From an uncultured Muribaculaceae bacterium (GTDB lineage Bacteria; Bacteroidota; Bacteroidia; Bacteroidales; Muribaculaceae), in the NCBI GenBank assembly GCA_910587075.1, contig CAJUKE010000002.1, positions 62,001 through 126,000 of the forward strand: a DNA stretch of 64,000 bases. Direction: 5' to 3'. Made by a program: the position numbers and the translations under genes. Below, one piece after another: positions 17,728 through 26,145 of the stretch. Position 1 is the first letter of the stretch, and each line of letters opens with the position of its first letter. A model generated the notes under the pieces. That model made no database searches. It had not been told where the DNA came from and saw nothing but the letters and a program-made list of their open reading frames with translations.

Positions 17728-18336
17728 TCATATTTGGGCGATAAGGCCGTCAAATTCGTGGCAAGCGGCGTAATAAGTTTTCATATCGGGGAGCTTGTCG
17801 AGTTCGAGGCGCGTGAGGTCGTTGCACCGCCGGGTATAATCCGTGGGGAAGGCCGCGAGCCTGTTAAGGTTGCCCGCCAGCATCGCAACCGGGTCGGTAG
17901 GCAGGTCGGAAACGAAAATGACAGCGGTAGGCAGAGAGTCCATCACGTTGGGGTCGCCCGCGACCTCGATGAATATCTCATACGATTCGCGGACTTTTTT
18001 GGCGAGTTTCGTAATGAATTTGGTGGCGATCGGCGCGATTGCCTCCGGGTCGATAAACTCATTGGTCACCGGGTGCTTTATGGCGAGCTGCCAGCTCTTG
18101 ATTTCAACCAGGAGGAGCTTGTCGCCGGCGGGATTGGTAGCGAGGGCGTCGACCGACGATTTGGACCGCTGTTTCCGCGCCTTGTAGAACTCATCCTTTA
18201 TGGTGTCGAAATCAACAACCGGGTATGTCGATCCAATGGAGCAGCGCGGAGTTGGCGAACAGCTCTTCTCAATGCCGCATACGGTTGACGTATGGGCGGG
18301 AGCGTCGAGAAGCGCGAGCATTTCCGCGGGAGTCAT
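17728..18336 (-). CDS. PD-(D/E)XK nuclease-like protein, second gene of a putative defence operon
   Basis: A 202-residue soluble protein. Residues 60-81 (core VDALA ... KLLLVEIKSW) place Asp63, Glu78 and Lys80 as D-x14-E-x-K, the metal-binding signature of PD-(D/E)XK nucleases, with the hydrophobic strand LLLVE before the Glu as the fold requires. The N-terminus carries four cysteines (20, 26, 32 and a later one) without a clear zinc pattern. Its ATG overlaps the stop codon of the upstream ATPase (ATGA), so the two are translationally coupled and probably made in fixed ratio. A DNA- or RNA-cutting effector switched on by the ATPase is the natural reading, but the nuclease call rests on the motif only. 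Confidence 0.65.
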   Translation of the reverse strand: MTPAEMLALLDAPAHTSTVCGIEKSCSPTPRCSIGSTYPVVDFDTIKDEFYKARKQRSKSSVDALATNPAGDKLLLVEIKSWQLAIKHPVTNEFIDPEAIAPIATKFITKLAKKVRESYEIFIEVAGDPNVMDSLPTAVIFVSDLPTDPVAMLAGNLNRLAAFPTDYTRRCNDLTRLELDKLPDMKTYYAACHEFDGLIAQI

Positions 18337-19613
18337 CGCGCCGAGTATTTGTCGCGGGCCAGGTCGACATTCATAATGCTGTTAAGCGGCTCGGCGAGGG
18401 TTATGAATACATCGTTTAGGCACCCGTTGACGTGGCGCAGCCGGTTAAGCCCGGTTGACTCGTCGCAATCGGAGCTGTAGTAGTCGACGTTTGCCTCCAT
18501 ACCTGTCGACGCGGCGTAATATCTCACGGCCTGCAGGAAGTACGGGCTGTGTGTCGATACGAGAAGCGGGTAACCCTCCTTGGCCATATTCACCAGGATT
18601 TCGGCGAAATTCAGTTGCCATTTGGGGTGCAGATGGTTCTCGGGCTCATCCCATATGAGCATTTTCTCGGGTGAGGCCACTCCGTTGGAAAGGAATAATT
18701 GCAGTATGCCGAATGTTTTCAAGCCGGACGCGACGTTGCTTATCGGGAAACGTGCTCCGCCCCGTTCGAACACGAGCTGTCGCGAGGTGCTGTCGAATAC
18801 GAACCTGCCTTCGCGGAGCACATCCTCCATCTTGTCGTCGCCCCCTTTGTCGAGCAGCGCGGGCATCGAGGCTTTGTCGATGAAGTCGGCGATGTGCGAT
18901 TGAATGAGGTTATCGGGGTTTCTCATCCCGTTCTGTATGGTCCGGGAGAGGTTGAGGTACAGCGGGGAGTCGATCAGGGTGGCGTCGAGGGGGAAATCAA
19001 GCGCTTTTGACATCCGCGCGGAGCTGCATAGATTATCCTTGACTTCCACGCTGATGGATTTGTTGTCGGCATCATTCGTTATTACGACAATGGAGCCGTC
19101 AGTTCCATAGGAGGTAAAGCTACCGCTGAACTCGGTAGCTATCAGTTCCTGGAACGCGTTTGCGAAACCGCTGTCGGTGTCGCCCCCATCACCTTTTACC
19201 GGGAGCTCGTTAAGCGAGGCGTAGCAGAGGCTCTTGATTCGCGGTGTGAGGTCGGTTTCAGAAACCGCCTGTATGATTTTGTTTACGAAAATAGCCCTTT
19301 CGTTCTCGGTCGCCAGCTCGGTCCATCGGTCGGTGGCCAGTTCGACAGTGGTAGGTAGCAGCAGCGAGAGCTCCGGCGAGGTGAATCGTTTCAGTCCGAC
19401 CAGGCTGTAGAGCCGGCTGAAGAGATTGTACACTATTTCGCGCCCGGCGTCGCGCTCTGAGTCAATGGCCATACCGTTGGCCCTCAAGATGGAGTACAAT
19501 GCCCGCCCGAGCGTGCTTTTGCCGCTGTCGTTCGGTCCGGCGATTACGGTAAGGCCGTTGAGCTTGACCTCGGCCTGCCCGATTTTACCAACGTTGGTCA
19601 ATGATATTTTCAT
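18333..19613 (-). CDS. OLD-like/AAA15-type ABC ATPase, first gene of a putative defence operon
   Basis: A 426-residue ATPase of the SMC/OLD-like group. The start MKISLTNVGKIGQAEVKLNG leads into Walker A GPNDSGKST (26-34). A helical middle section, shorter than in SMC proteins and without a long coiled coil, follows. The ABC signature-like SNVASG lies near 292-297, Walker B LIWDEPENHLHP at 319-330, and the H-loop STHSP at 353-357. There is no TOPRIM domain after the ATPase, unlike OLD or GajA nucleases; the nuclease function appears to be on the next gene, coupled by an ATGA overlap. I start it at ATG 19613 because a good promoter box lies at 19662-19669; the longer opening to 19664 would overlap that box. 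Confidence 0.85.
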   Translation of the reverse strand: MKISLTNVGKIGQAEVKLNGLTVIAGPNDSGKSTLGRALYSILRANGMAIDSERDAGREIVYNLFSRLYSLVGLKRFTSPELSLLLPTTVELATDRWTELATENERAIFVNKIIQAVSETDLTPRIKSLCYASLNELPVKGDGGDTDSGFANAFQELIATEFSGSFTSYGTDGSIVVITNDADNKSISVEVKDNLCSSARMSKALDFPLDATLIDSPLYLNLSRTIQNGMRNPDNLIQSHIADFIDKASMPALLDKGGDDKMEDVLREGRFVFDSTSRQLVFERGGARFPISNVASGLKTFGILQLFLSNGVASPEKMLIWDEPENHLHPKWQLNFAEILVNMAKEGYPLLVSTHSPYFLQAVRYYAASTGMEANVDYYSSDCDESTGLNRLRHVNGCLNDVFITLAEPLNSIMNVDLARDKYSAR

Positions 19614-19661
19614 AAGTGTTAAATGCCGCGGAGTTCCGCCTTGTGGTTGTTTTAGTTTCTG

Positions 19662-19669
19662 CAAATATA
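19662..19669 (-). promoter_or_regulatory. Predicted -7 element of the putative defence operon
   Basis: On the minus strand the sequence reads TATATTTG, a full match to TAnnTTTG, with a T-rich spacer upstream but no obvious -33 TTTG. The start site would be near 19655, giving a leader of about 42 bases before ATG 19613. Confidence 0.55.
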
Positions 19670-19713
19670 CGAAAAAACTTTAGTCGCGGAGCTGCGCGGC
19701 GGGGGTAAACGCG

Positions 19714-19747
19714 ACGCGTCCGCGGCAGATGGCTGCCGCGGACGCGT
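19714..19747 (-). terminator. Strong hairpin at the end of the methylmalonyl-CoA decarboxylase operon
   Basis: A perfect 15-bp inverted repeat, ACGCGTCCGCGGCAG (19714-19728) and its complement (19733-19747), with a 4-base loop. It lies 26 bases after the mmdB-like stop. On the minus strand it is followed only by CGCGTTTACC, so the U-tract is weak; it may terminate partially or stabilise the 3' end. Confidence 0.5.
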
Positions 19748-19772
19748 GTGGTGGGGAGGGGTGGGGGTGTCG

Positions 19773-20933
19773 TCAGGCGAGGAAGCCGAGGAGGACACCG
19801 GCGGCCACCGCCGAACCTATCACTCCGGCCACGTTCGGACCCATGGCGTGCATGAGCAGGTAGTTGGAGGGGTCGTATTCGAGGCCGAGGTTGTTGGAGA
19901 TGCGGGCCGACATAGGCACAGCCGACACACCGGCGTTGCCGATGAGCGGGTTGAGCTTCTTCTGCTGCGGCAAGAAGAGGTTGAAGATCTTCACGAAGAT
20001 TACGCCGGAGGCGGAGGCGATGATGAAGGCCATGAAGCCGAGGGCGAAGATGAAGATGGTCTGCTGGGTGAGGAAGGTCGAAGCCTGGGTGGAGGCGCCG
20101 ACGGTCATGCCGAGCAGGATGGTGACGATGTCGGTTAGGGCGTTGGAGGCTGTTTTAGCCAGACGGTTGGTCACGCCGCACTCGCGGAGCAGATTGCCGA
20201 AGAAGAGCATGCCGAGCAGGGGTATGCCGGAGGGCACCACGAAGCAGGTGAGGAGCAAGCCCACGATGGGGAAGATAATCTTCTCGTTCTGCGACACGGC
20301 GCGCGCGGGTTTCATGCGGATCACGCGCTCGCTCTTGGTGGTGAGCAGGCGCATGATGGGGGGCTGGATCACCGGCACGAGTGCCATATAGGAATAGGCC
20401 GACACGGCGATGGCTCCCATGAGGTTGGGCGCGAGCTTCGAGGAGAGGAAGATTGCCGTCGGGCCGTCGGCTCCGCCGATGATGGCGATGGCGCCGGCCT
20501 GGTCGGGCATGAAGCCCAGGAGGAGGGCCACCATATAGGCTCCGAAGATGCCGAACTGGGCGGCCGCGCCTACGAGCATCAGCTTGGGGTTGGCGATCAG
20601 GGCGGTGAAGTCGGTCATGGCGCCGATGCCGAGGAAAATCAGCGGGGGGTACCATCCGGCCGAAACGCCGTTATAGAGGATGTTGAGCACGGACCCTTCT
20701 TCGTAGATGCCGATTTCGAGGCCGGCTTCGGCGTTGAAGGGGATGTTGCCGATAAGGATACCGAAGCCGATGGGCACCAGGAGCATCGGTTCGAAGTTCT
20801 TCTTGATGGCGAGCCATATGAAGAAGAGGCCGACGGCGAGCATCACGAGGTGCTGCCAGGTCGCGTTATAGAATCCGGTGAGGTGCCAGAACTGCGCGAC
20901 GTTGTCTGCTAAGAAACTACTGAATTCGTTCAT
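19773..20933 (-). CDS. mmdB: Na+-translocating methylmalonyl-CoA decarboxylase beta subunit (OadB family)
   Basis: A 386-residue polytopic inner-membrane protein of the OadB/MmdB/GcdB family, which couples decarboxylation of carboxybiotin to sodium export. Conserved blocks seen are GIGAMTDFTALIANPKLMLVGAAAQFG (shown here as family landmarks near residue 110), GGADGPTAIFLS near 160, and the C-terminal MHAMGPNVAGVIGSAVAAG. Length and about ten hydrophobic segments fit the family. It is the last gene of an operon running epimerase, carboxyltransferase, OadG-like subunit, biotin carrier, beta subunit. That gene set makes methylmalonyl-CoA, rather than oxaloacetate, the likely substrate. Confidence 0.88.
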   Translation of the reverse strand: MNEFSSFLADNVAQFWHLTGFYNATWQHLVMLAVGLFFIWLAIKKNFEPMLLVPIGFGILIGNIPFNAEAGLEIGIYEEGSVLNILYNGVSAGWYPPLIFLGIGAMTDFTALIANPKLMLVGAAAQFGIFGAYMVALLLGFMPDQAGAIAIIGGADGPTAIFLSSKLAPNLMGAIAVSAYSYMALVPVIQPPIMRLLTTKSERVIRMKPARAVSQNEKIIFPIVGLLLTCFVVPSGIPLLGMLFFGNLLRECGVTNRLAKTASNALTDIVTILLGMTVGASTQASTFLTQQTIFIFALGFMAFIIASASGVIFVKIFNLFLPQQKKLNPLIGNAGVSAVPMSARISNNLGLEYDPSNYLLMHAMGPNVAGVIGSAVAAGVLLGFLA

Positions 20934-20963
20934 TGTTGTCAGCTGAATTGATAGCCGAGGGCT

Positions 20964-21410
20964 TTAACCGATAGTGAGAAGGGTGGCGCCGTCGGCGACA
21001 GCGTCGCCCTTGGCTACGTTGATCGAGAGCACTTTGCCGTCGACTCCGGCGCGGATGGTGTTTTCCATCTTCATCGCTTCGAGGATCATGACGGTGTCGG
21101 CTGCCTTAACTTCCTGGCCGACGGTGACGTTGATGTCGAGCACGGTGCCGGGGAGGGGTGCGACCACGGCCTTGCCGGCTCCGGCTGCCTTGGGCGCGGG
21201 GGCTGCCACGACCTTCTCGCCGGAGGCGGTGCGGGGAGCGGCGGCGGGTTTGGGAGCGGAAACGGCCACGGTGGCGGCGGCTTTCTGCTCGATTTCGACG
21301 TGGTAGGGGGTGCCGTTGACGAGCACGTCGACCTTACCGTTGTCGATGTCGCCGATGCCTACCTTGTAGTCAGTGCCGTTGATTTTGTATTTATATTCCT
21401 TGTATTTCAT
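20964..21410 (-). CDS. mmdC: Biotin carrier subunit of methylmalonyl-CoA decarboxylase
   Basis: A 148-residue biotinyl-domain protein. The first 45 residues form a small domain often found before the carrier (YKYKINGTDYKVGIGD). An Ala/Pro-rich flexible linker follows (about 48-78), then a biotinyl/lipoyl barrel with the biotin site EAMKMEN near residue 112. It moves the carboxyl group from the carboxyltransferase to the membrane beta subunit. It lies between the OadG-like and beta-subunit genes, 49 and 30 bases away. Confidence 0.88.
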   Translation of the reverse strand: MKYKEYKYKINGTDYKVGIGDIDNGKVDVLVNGTPYHVEIEQKAAATVAVSAPKPAAAPRTASGEKVVAAPAPKAAGAGKAVVAPLPGTVLDINVTVGQEVKAADTVMILEAMKMENTIRAGVDGKVLSINVAKGDAVADGATLLTIG

Positions 21411-21459
21411 GATTGGTCAGGTAATAAAATAATGTGTGGTTCGAACTGGCTCCGGGGGG

Positions 21460-22380
21460 TTATTTGCGGGGGAGCTGGCGCATTGAGTAGATGTGGGAGT
21501 TCCAGGGTGAGTAAGCCTTGCGCACCTTGTTGATGGTGAGGATGGCCGACTCCTGGTCGTGGGCGTTGAGGTGCTGGTAGAGCGCCATGGCAATGGCCGC
21601 GATCTCCTCGCCGGAGTCGCCTTCGGCACGCTCGGTGGGGCGAACCTCGGCGGGGTTGATGCCCTGGGCATTCATCTTGCGGTTGCGGAAACGCACGGCT
21701 CCGATGCGCGAGATGATGTAGAAGCAGATGCTCAGCAGCAGCAGGGCGCCGAACACGATGCCCATCGCGGTGATGGTCATGCCGAAACCGTTGGCGTCGA
21801 TTTCGCTGAACTTGTCAACCTTGTTGTTTGTGTCCTTGATTTTGTTGTTGCTCGACGGGGTGATGTAGAGGTCGCCCTTGCCGACGCGCACTTCCCAGGC
21901 TTCGATGCCGTCGCCCTCGCCGTCGATTTTGCGGGCGAAGGAGGTGTTGGCGGGGAGGCTGGCGGGTACGGTGATCGAGTCGATGAGGGTCAGGCCGTCG
22001 GCGTCATAGATGCCGACCCAGTTGTCCTGGCCGGGGGTGAGCACGAAGTTGGTGTGGAAAGTACCATCGGTGGGCTTGCCGTCGGCGAAGAACACGATGT
22101 GCTGGCGCTTGGGGATCTTGGTGTTGACGTCGCCCAGGGGCACGGGGTACATCTTGGGCACCGAGGGGTCGGTCGTGAGGAACACGCTGGAAATCTCCAT
22201 CGGGGCGAAGTTCGAGTTGAAGAGCTCGATCCATGCCGAGTGGCGGCCGTAGTCGTCGACGAGGTTGCTGTCGTTGACAACCATCACCTCGTTGATTTTC
22301 AGGCCCTTTCTGGCTTGGGCAAAGCCCGTGGCGCCGCAGAGGAGCAGCGCCAGGGCTATGAATGTTAGTTTTCGGATCAT
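21460..22380 (-). CDS. OadG-family subunit fused to an extracytoplasmic lamin-tail domain
   Basis: A 306-residue membrane protein. A signal peptide (residues 1-22, GFAQA) is followed by a lamin-tail-like beta-sandwich on the outer side of the inner membrane (about 25-150: KINEVMVVNDSNLVDDYGRHSAWIEL in part). One transmembrane helix lies near 203-225 (GMTITAMGIVFGALLLLSIC). The cytoplasmic tail (about 228-306) contains EEIAAIAMALYQHL, as in OadG/MmdD, the small anchoring subunit of sodium-pump decarboxylases. Ordinary OadG subunits are under 100 residues, so the added domain is the striking part; similar fusions are known in Bacteroidales. Position in the operon supports its place in the decarboxylase complex. 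The function of the outer domain is unknown. Confidence 0.8.
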   Translation of the reverse strand: MIRKLTFIALALLLCGATGFAQARKGLKINEVMVVNDSNLVDDYGRHSAWIELFNSNFAPMEISSVFLTTDPSVPKMYPVPLGDVNTKIPKRQHIVFFADGKPTDGTFHTNFVLTPGQDNWVGIYDADGLTLIDSITVPASLPANTSFARKIDGEGDGIEAWEVRVGKGDLYITPSSNNKIKDTNNKVDKFSEIDANGFGMTITAMGIVFGALLLLSICFYIISRIGAVRFRNRKMNAQGINPAEVRPTERAEGDSGEEIAAIAMALYQHLNAHDQESAILTINKVRKAYSPWNSHIYSMRQLPRK

Positions 22381-22436
22381 TTGTGAGTCACGTTGGGTTG
22401 TTAAACGCTTTTGATGCTGCGGACAGTGGCCCCGGA

Positions 22437-23990
22437 TTACAGGGGTATGTTGCCGTGCTTCTTGGCGGGGTTGGTAACTCGTTTTGTGGCGAGCTGCTGG
22501 AGCGCGCGGATAATGCGGAAGCGGGTGTTGCGGGGCTCGATCACGTCGTCGATGTAGCCGTACTTGGCCGCGTTGTAGGGGTTGCAGAAGAGGTCCTCGT
22601 ACTCTTTCTTCTTTTCGGCGAGGAGGGCCTTGGGGTCTTCCGAAGCCTTTGCTTCCTTGGCGTAGAGCACTTCGACAGCGCCGTCGCCGCCCATAACGGC
22701 GATTTCAGCCGAGGGCCATGCGTAGTTCATATCGCCGCGGAGCTGCTTGCAGCTCATCACGATGTGCGAGCCGCCGTAGCTCTTGCGCAGGGTCACGGTA
22801 ACCTTGGGCACGGTGGCTTCGCCGTAGGCGTAGAGGAGCTTCGCGCCGTGGAGGATCACGCCGTTGTACTCCTGGCCGGTGCCGGGGAGGAAGCCCGGGA
22901 CGTCGACGAGCGACACGATGGGGATGTTGAAGGCGTCGCAGAAGCGCACGAAGCGTGCGGCCTTGCGGGAGGCGTTGCTGTCGAGCACGCCGGCGAGGAA
23001 CTTGGGCTGGTTGGCCACGATACCTACCGAGCGGCCGTTGAAGCGGGCGAAGCCGATGATGATGTTCTTGGCGTAGTCGCGCTGGATTTCAAGGAATTCG
23101 CCGTTGTCGACGATGGCGCCGATCACCTGGTACATATCGTAGGGGCGGTTGGGGCTTTCGGGCACGATTTCGTTGAGCGAGTCCTCCATGCGGTCGATGG
23201 GGTCGGTGCATTCAACCAGCGGTGCGTCCTCCAGGTTGTTCTGGGGGATGTAGCTCATGAGCTTGCGGATGATCTGGATGGCGTGCTCGCCGTCTTCGGC
23301 GGCGAAGTGGCTCACGCCGCTCTTCTGGGAGTGCACGGTAGCGCCGCCGAGGTCCTCCTGGCTCACGTCCTCGCCGGTAACGGTCTTCACAACCTTCGGG
23401 CCGGTGAGGAACATATAGCTGATTCCCTTGGCCATGATGGTGAAGTCGGTGAGGGCGGGCGAGTAAACGGCGCCGCCGGCGCAGGGGCCGAGGATTGCCG
23501 AAATCTGGGGTATCACGCCGGAGGCGAGGATGTTGCGCTGGAAAATTTCGGCGTAGCCGGCCAGGGCGTTGATGCCTTCCTGGATGCGTGCGCCGCCTGA
23601 GTCGTTAAGGCCGATGACGGGCGCGCCCATCTTCATAGCCTGGTCCATCACCTTGCAGATTTTCAGTGCCATGGTTTCCGACAGGGAGCCGCCGAACACG
23701 GTGAAGTCCTGGGCGAAAACGTAAACGAGGCGCCCCTCGATTGTGCCGTAGCCGGTAACGACGCCGTCGCCGAGGTACGATTTCTTGTCCTGGCCGAAGT
23801 TGTGGCAGCGGTGTGTCACGAACATGTCCATTTCCTCGAACGAGCCTTCGTCGAGGAGCTGGGCGATGCGTTCGCGTGCGGTGTATTTACCGCGTTCGTG
23901 CTGTTTCTGGATGGCTTTCTCGCCGCCGCCCAGGCGGGCTTTCTCGCGGTTTTCGATAAGCTCCTGTATCTTTTCAAGCTGGGTGCTCAT
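22437..23990 (-). CDS. mmdA: Methylmalonyl-CoA decarboxylase alpha (carboxyltransferase) subunit
   Basis: A 517-residue carboxyltransferase of the propionyl-CoA carboxylase beta/MmdA family. Landmarks are AIQKQHERGKYTARERI near residue 25, the oxyanion-type glycines in GLNDSGGARIQEG near 125, GGAVYSPALTDF near 167, and the second crotonase-like half with DVPGFLPGTGQEY near 375. It transfers the carboxyl of (S)-methylmalonyl-CoA to biotin, yielding propionyl-CoA. With the epimerase gene just upstream (43 bases) and the OadG, biotin carrier and OadB genes downstream, the set is the sodium-pumping decarboxylase of the succinate-propionate pathway. A propionyl-CoA carboxylase working in reverse is the alternative, but the membrane subunits argue against it. 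Confidence 0.92.
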   Translation of the reverse strand: MSTQLEKIQELIENREKARLGGGEKAIQKQHERGKYTARERIAQLLDEGSFEEMDMFVTHRCHNFGQDKKSYLGDGVVTGYGTIEGRLVYVFAQDFTVFGGSLSETMALKICKVMDQAMKMGAPVIGLNDSGGARIQEGINALAGYAEIFQRNILASGVIPQISAILGPCAGGAVYSPALTDFTIMAKGISYMFLTGPKVVKTVTGEDVSQEDLGGATVHSQKSGVSHFAAEDGEHAIQIIRKLMSYIPQNNLEDAPLVECTDPIDRMEDSLNEIVPESPNRPYDMYQVIGAIVDNGEFLEIQRDYAKNIIIGFARFNGRSVGIVANQPKFLAGVLDSNASRKAARFVRFCDAFNIPIVSLVDVPGFLPGTGQEYNGVILHGAKLLYAYGEATVPKVTVTLRKSYGGSHIVMSCKQLRGDMNYAWPSAEIAVMGGDGAVEVLYAKEAKASEDPKALLAEKKKEYEDLFCNPYNAAKYGYIDDVIEPRNTRFRIIRALQQLATKRVTNPAKKHGNIPL

Positions 23991-24032
23991 TGCTGTATGG
24001 TCTCAGTTGTTAGTTTTTTTGGAGGTAGTGCT

Positions 24033-24452
24033 TTACTTGTTGGGGTCCTCGCAGAGTTCGACGAGGGTGCCCACGGTCGATTTGGGGTGGAGGAAGGCGA
24101 TGTTGAGGCCTTCGGCGCCCTTGCGGGGAGCCTTGTCGATCAGGCGGCAGCCCTTTTCCTCGACCTCGGCCAGGGCGTTGGCAACGCCGTCGGCCACAGC
24201 GAAAGCGACGTGCTGGATGCCGCCGCGGCCGCCGTTGTTTGCGATGAACTTGGAGATGGCGCTTTCGGGCGCGGTGCCTTCGAGCAGCTCGATTTTGGTC
24301 TGGCCGACTTTGAAGAAGGCGGTCTTCACTTTCTGGTCTTCGACTTCCTCGATGGCAAAGCATTTAAGGCCGAGCATATTCTCGTAGAAGGGGATAGCCT
24401 CCTCAAGCGAGGGGACTGCGATCCCGATGTGTTCGATATGGCTGATTTCCAT
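24033..24452 (-). CDS. mce: Methylmalonyl-CoA epimerase
   Basis: A 139-residue vicinal-oxygen-chelate (glyoxalase-fold) protein that interconverts (R)- and (S)-methylmalonyl-CoA. The metal ligands are visible as HIEHIGIAVP near residue 5, KIELLEG near 55, and IQHVAFAV near 80, with a terminal Glu in GTLVELCE. Length is typical. It is the first gene of the decarboxylase operon and supplies the correct stereoisomer to it. A promoter box lies about 100 bases upstream. Confidence 0.92.
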   Translation of the reverse strand: MEISHIEHIGIAVPSLEEAIPFYENMLGLKCFAIEEVEDQKVKTAFFKVGQTKIELLEGTAPESAISKFIANNGGRGGIQHVAFAVADGVANALAEVEEKGCRLIDKAPRKGAEGLNIAFLHPKSTVGTLVELCEDPNK

Positions 24453-24546
24453 AACTGAATGTTGATAAATATTTGGTTTATATTGTATTCTCGCTGTAAG
24501 CGGTTGGGCGGCAGCGCGTTGAAAGCGCTTTGCCGCATTTCAACCA

Positions 24547-24554
24547 CAAAATTA
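24547..24554 (-). promoter_or_regulatory. Predicted -7 element of the epimerase/decarboxylase operon
   Basis: The minus strand reads TAATTTTG, a full match to TAnnTTTG, preceded by an A/T-rich spacer. The start site would be near 24540, about 88 bases before the epimerase ATG. Confidence 0.5.
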
Positions 24555-24730
24555 GCAATAATTTTCCAACCGCGCCTCACGGCGCCGCATATTTTACAAC
24601 ATCTTTTTTCTTGTTAAAGTAGGTTATTTGCGGAGGTTGGTAGGGTTTTATAGGTATATTCGCGTAGTATTTGAAACTGTTTATTCGCGAGCCGTTTAAT
24701 AGGCATCACATTTTTATATGTAATAATGAT

Positions 24731-26041
24731 ATGGCGAGGTTGATTGTCGCGTTTTTGGTGGTGGCGCTGGCCTGGGCGGAAGCCGCGGGGCGCGGCGCCG
24801 TGGTGGCCGACTCGCTGAGCCGGGTGCCGCTGGCGGGTGCCTCGGTGTTTGATCGCGACGGGCGGTTCGCCGGGGTTACCGACCAAAGGGGGCGAGTCAG
24901 CGGTGTCTCCGACGCGGACTACCCGATCGCCATACGCTATCTTGGCTACGCCGAGCGGTCGGTGGCGACGTCCGGTGCCGACACGATATGGCTCTGCGAG
25001 AATCCCGCGCTGTTGCCGGAAGTGGTGGTGGAGACGAAGCGGAAAAAGATGCTGCATATCCTGGCCTATGCCCGGGAGTATTCGACGCTCGCGACTTACA
25101 CCGACACCGTGACCATGTTCCGCGAGAAGATGGTCGACTTCATGCTCCCCGCCCACGGTAACGAAGGCGCCCGGATGGGGTGGAGCGAGCCGCGGGTGCT
25201 GAATTCGAGGTCGTATTACAGGTTTACCAACTCCGAGGGGCTCGACAGCGTGGGCGACAAGTGCAACCAGCATTTCACCTGGTCCGACTGGGTAGGGGTG
25301 CTCCCGTCGCTGGCGATGCCGGCCGAGGTCGCGGGGGCGGAGGAGTCGGCTGACACCGTGAGGGGTCGCTACAGCCCGGCGGAAATATGGCGGAGGAGGG
25401 GCCACAGGGTATCGCTGGACATCGACGTGCTCGCCGATTCCGCCGGGAGGAGGATGGTGCCGCGGTTCTCCCACTTTTTCCGCAGGCCGGAGATCGACTT
25501 CGAGCGGTTCAGGCTTCGGCTCAACTATGCCAACGTTTCCGGCGACCAACTTACGCCCGACGATCTTGAGGGATTCTCGTTCAACATCGAGTCGCGGGGT
25601 AGGGGGAGCGGTGTGTTCCACTTCAACCGAGTCGACGAGCCGTTCTTCGTCACCACTTATACAGAAGTGTATATCCTTGACAAGGAATACATCCCTATGA
25701 AGGAGGCGCGCCGATGGGAGCGGCTGCGCCCCGGGCGGGAGAAAATCGAGATTGTGGAGCCCGCTGAGGCCCCGGCGCTCCAACCCTCGGTGAGGATGCT
25801 GGTCGAGCGGGTGAATATGGCCGATACCGACCAGGCGAGGCTCGACATACGTCCCGACCATTTGCTGATGGGGCGCGGGGTTAGGAAACGTAATTTCGCC
25901 GAGCGTACCCTCCAGCTACTGAAAGTGGTGACGGGTATCAGCCGCGTGCGCATGAACCGCAACAACGAGAAGGAGTGGCGCGAGTTCCGCTCCGAGCGCA
26001 TCCGCCATAATATGGCCGCGCCCGCCGACTCGGTAAAGTAG
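24731..26041 (+). CDS. Exported protein with carboxypeptidase-regulatory-like N-terminal domain
   Basis: A 436-residue exported protein of unknown role. A signal peptide (residues 1-20, MARLIVAFLVVALAWAEAAG) is followed by an Ig-like carboxypeptidase-regulatory domain (about 20-95: VVADSLSRVPLAGASVFD, DQRGRVSG). The remaining 340 residues are charged and strand-rich, with EVVVETKRKK marking the junction. This layout is common in Bacteroidetes periplasmic proteins annotated as carboxypeptidase-like. I start at ATG 24731; the open frame to 24671 adds 20 residues that spoil the signal peptide. It stands alone between the divergent epimerase operon and dnaK. Confidence 0.7.
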   Translation: MARLIVAFLVVALAWAEAAGRGAVVADSLSRVPLAGASVFDRDGRFAGVTDQRGRVSGVSDADYPIAIRYLGYAERSVATSGADTIWLCENPALLPEVVVETKRKKMLHILAYAREYSTLATYTDTVTMFREKMVDFMLPAHGNEGARMGWSEPRVLNSRSYYRFTNSEGLDSVGDKCNQHFTWSDWVGVLPSLAMPAEVAGAEESADTVRGRYSPAEIWRRRGHRVSLDIDVLADSAGRRMVPRFSHFFRRPEIDFERFRLRLNYANVSGDQLTPDDLEGFSFNIESRGRGSGVFHFNRVDEPFFVTTYTEVYILDKEYIPMKEARRWERLRPGREKIEIVEPAEAPALQPSVRMLVERVNMADTDQARLDIRPDHLLMGRGVRKRNFAERTLQLLKVVTGISRVRMNRNNEKEWREFRSERIRHNMAAPADSVK

Positions 26042-26128
26042 CGCCGCTGAGGCCGGGGGTGTCACGCCCACTCTGACATATTGCGCGGATTGGCTGACAA
26101 GGTGGCAGACCGCGGGTCGCCGCGGTGG

Positions 26129-26145
26129 TGCCTTAAGGCATTTTT
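26129..26145 (+). terminator. Possible small terminator after the exported-protein gene
   Basis: The palindrome TGCCTTAAGGCA followed by five T, 87 bases after the stop codon. The stem is only four to five pairs, so this is weak. A second inverted repeat, TGCCAA-N5-TTGGCA, lies at 26153-26169, within the presumed dnaK promoter region. Confidence 0.3.

Noticed and set aside
15568..19613. Gabija, PARIS or Septu assignment of the ATPase operon
   Set aside because: No TOPRIM domain on or beside the ATPase, no UvrD-like helicase, no DUF4435 and no HNH motif were seen.
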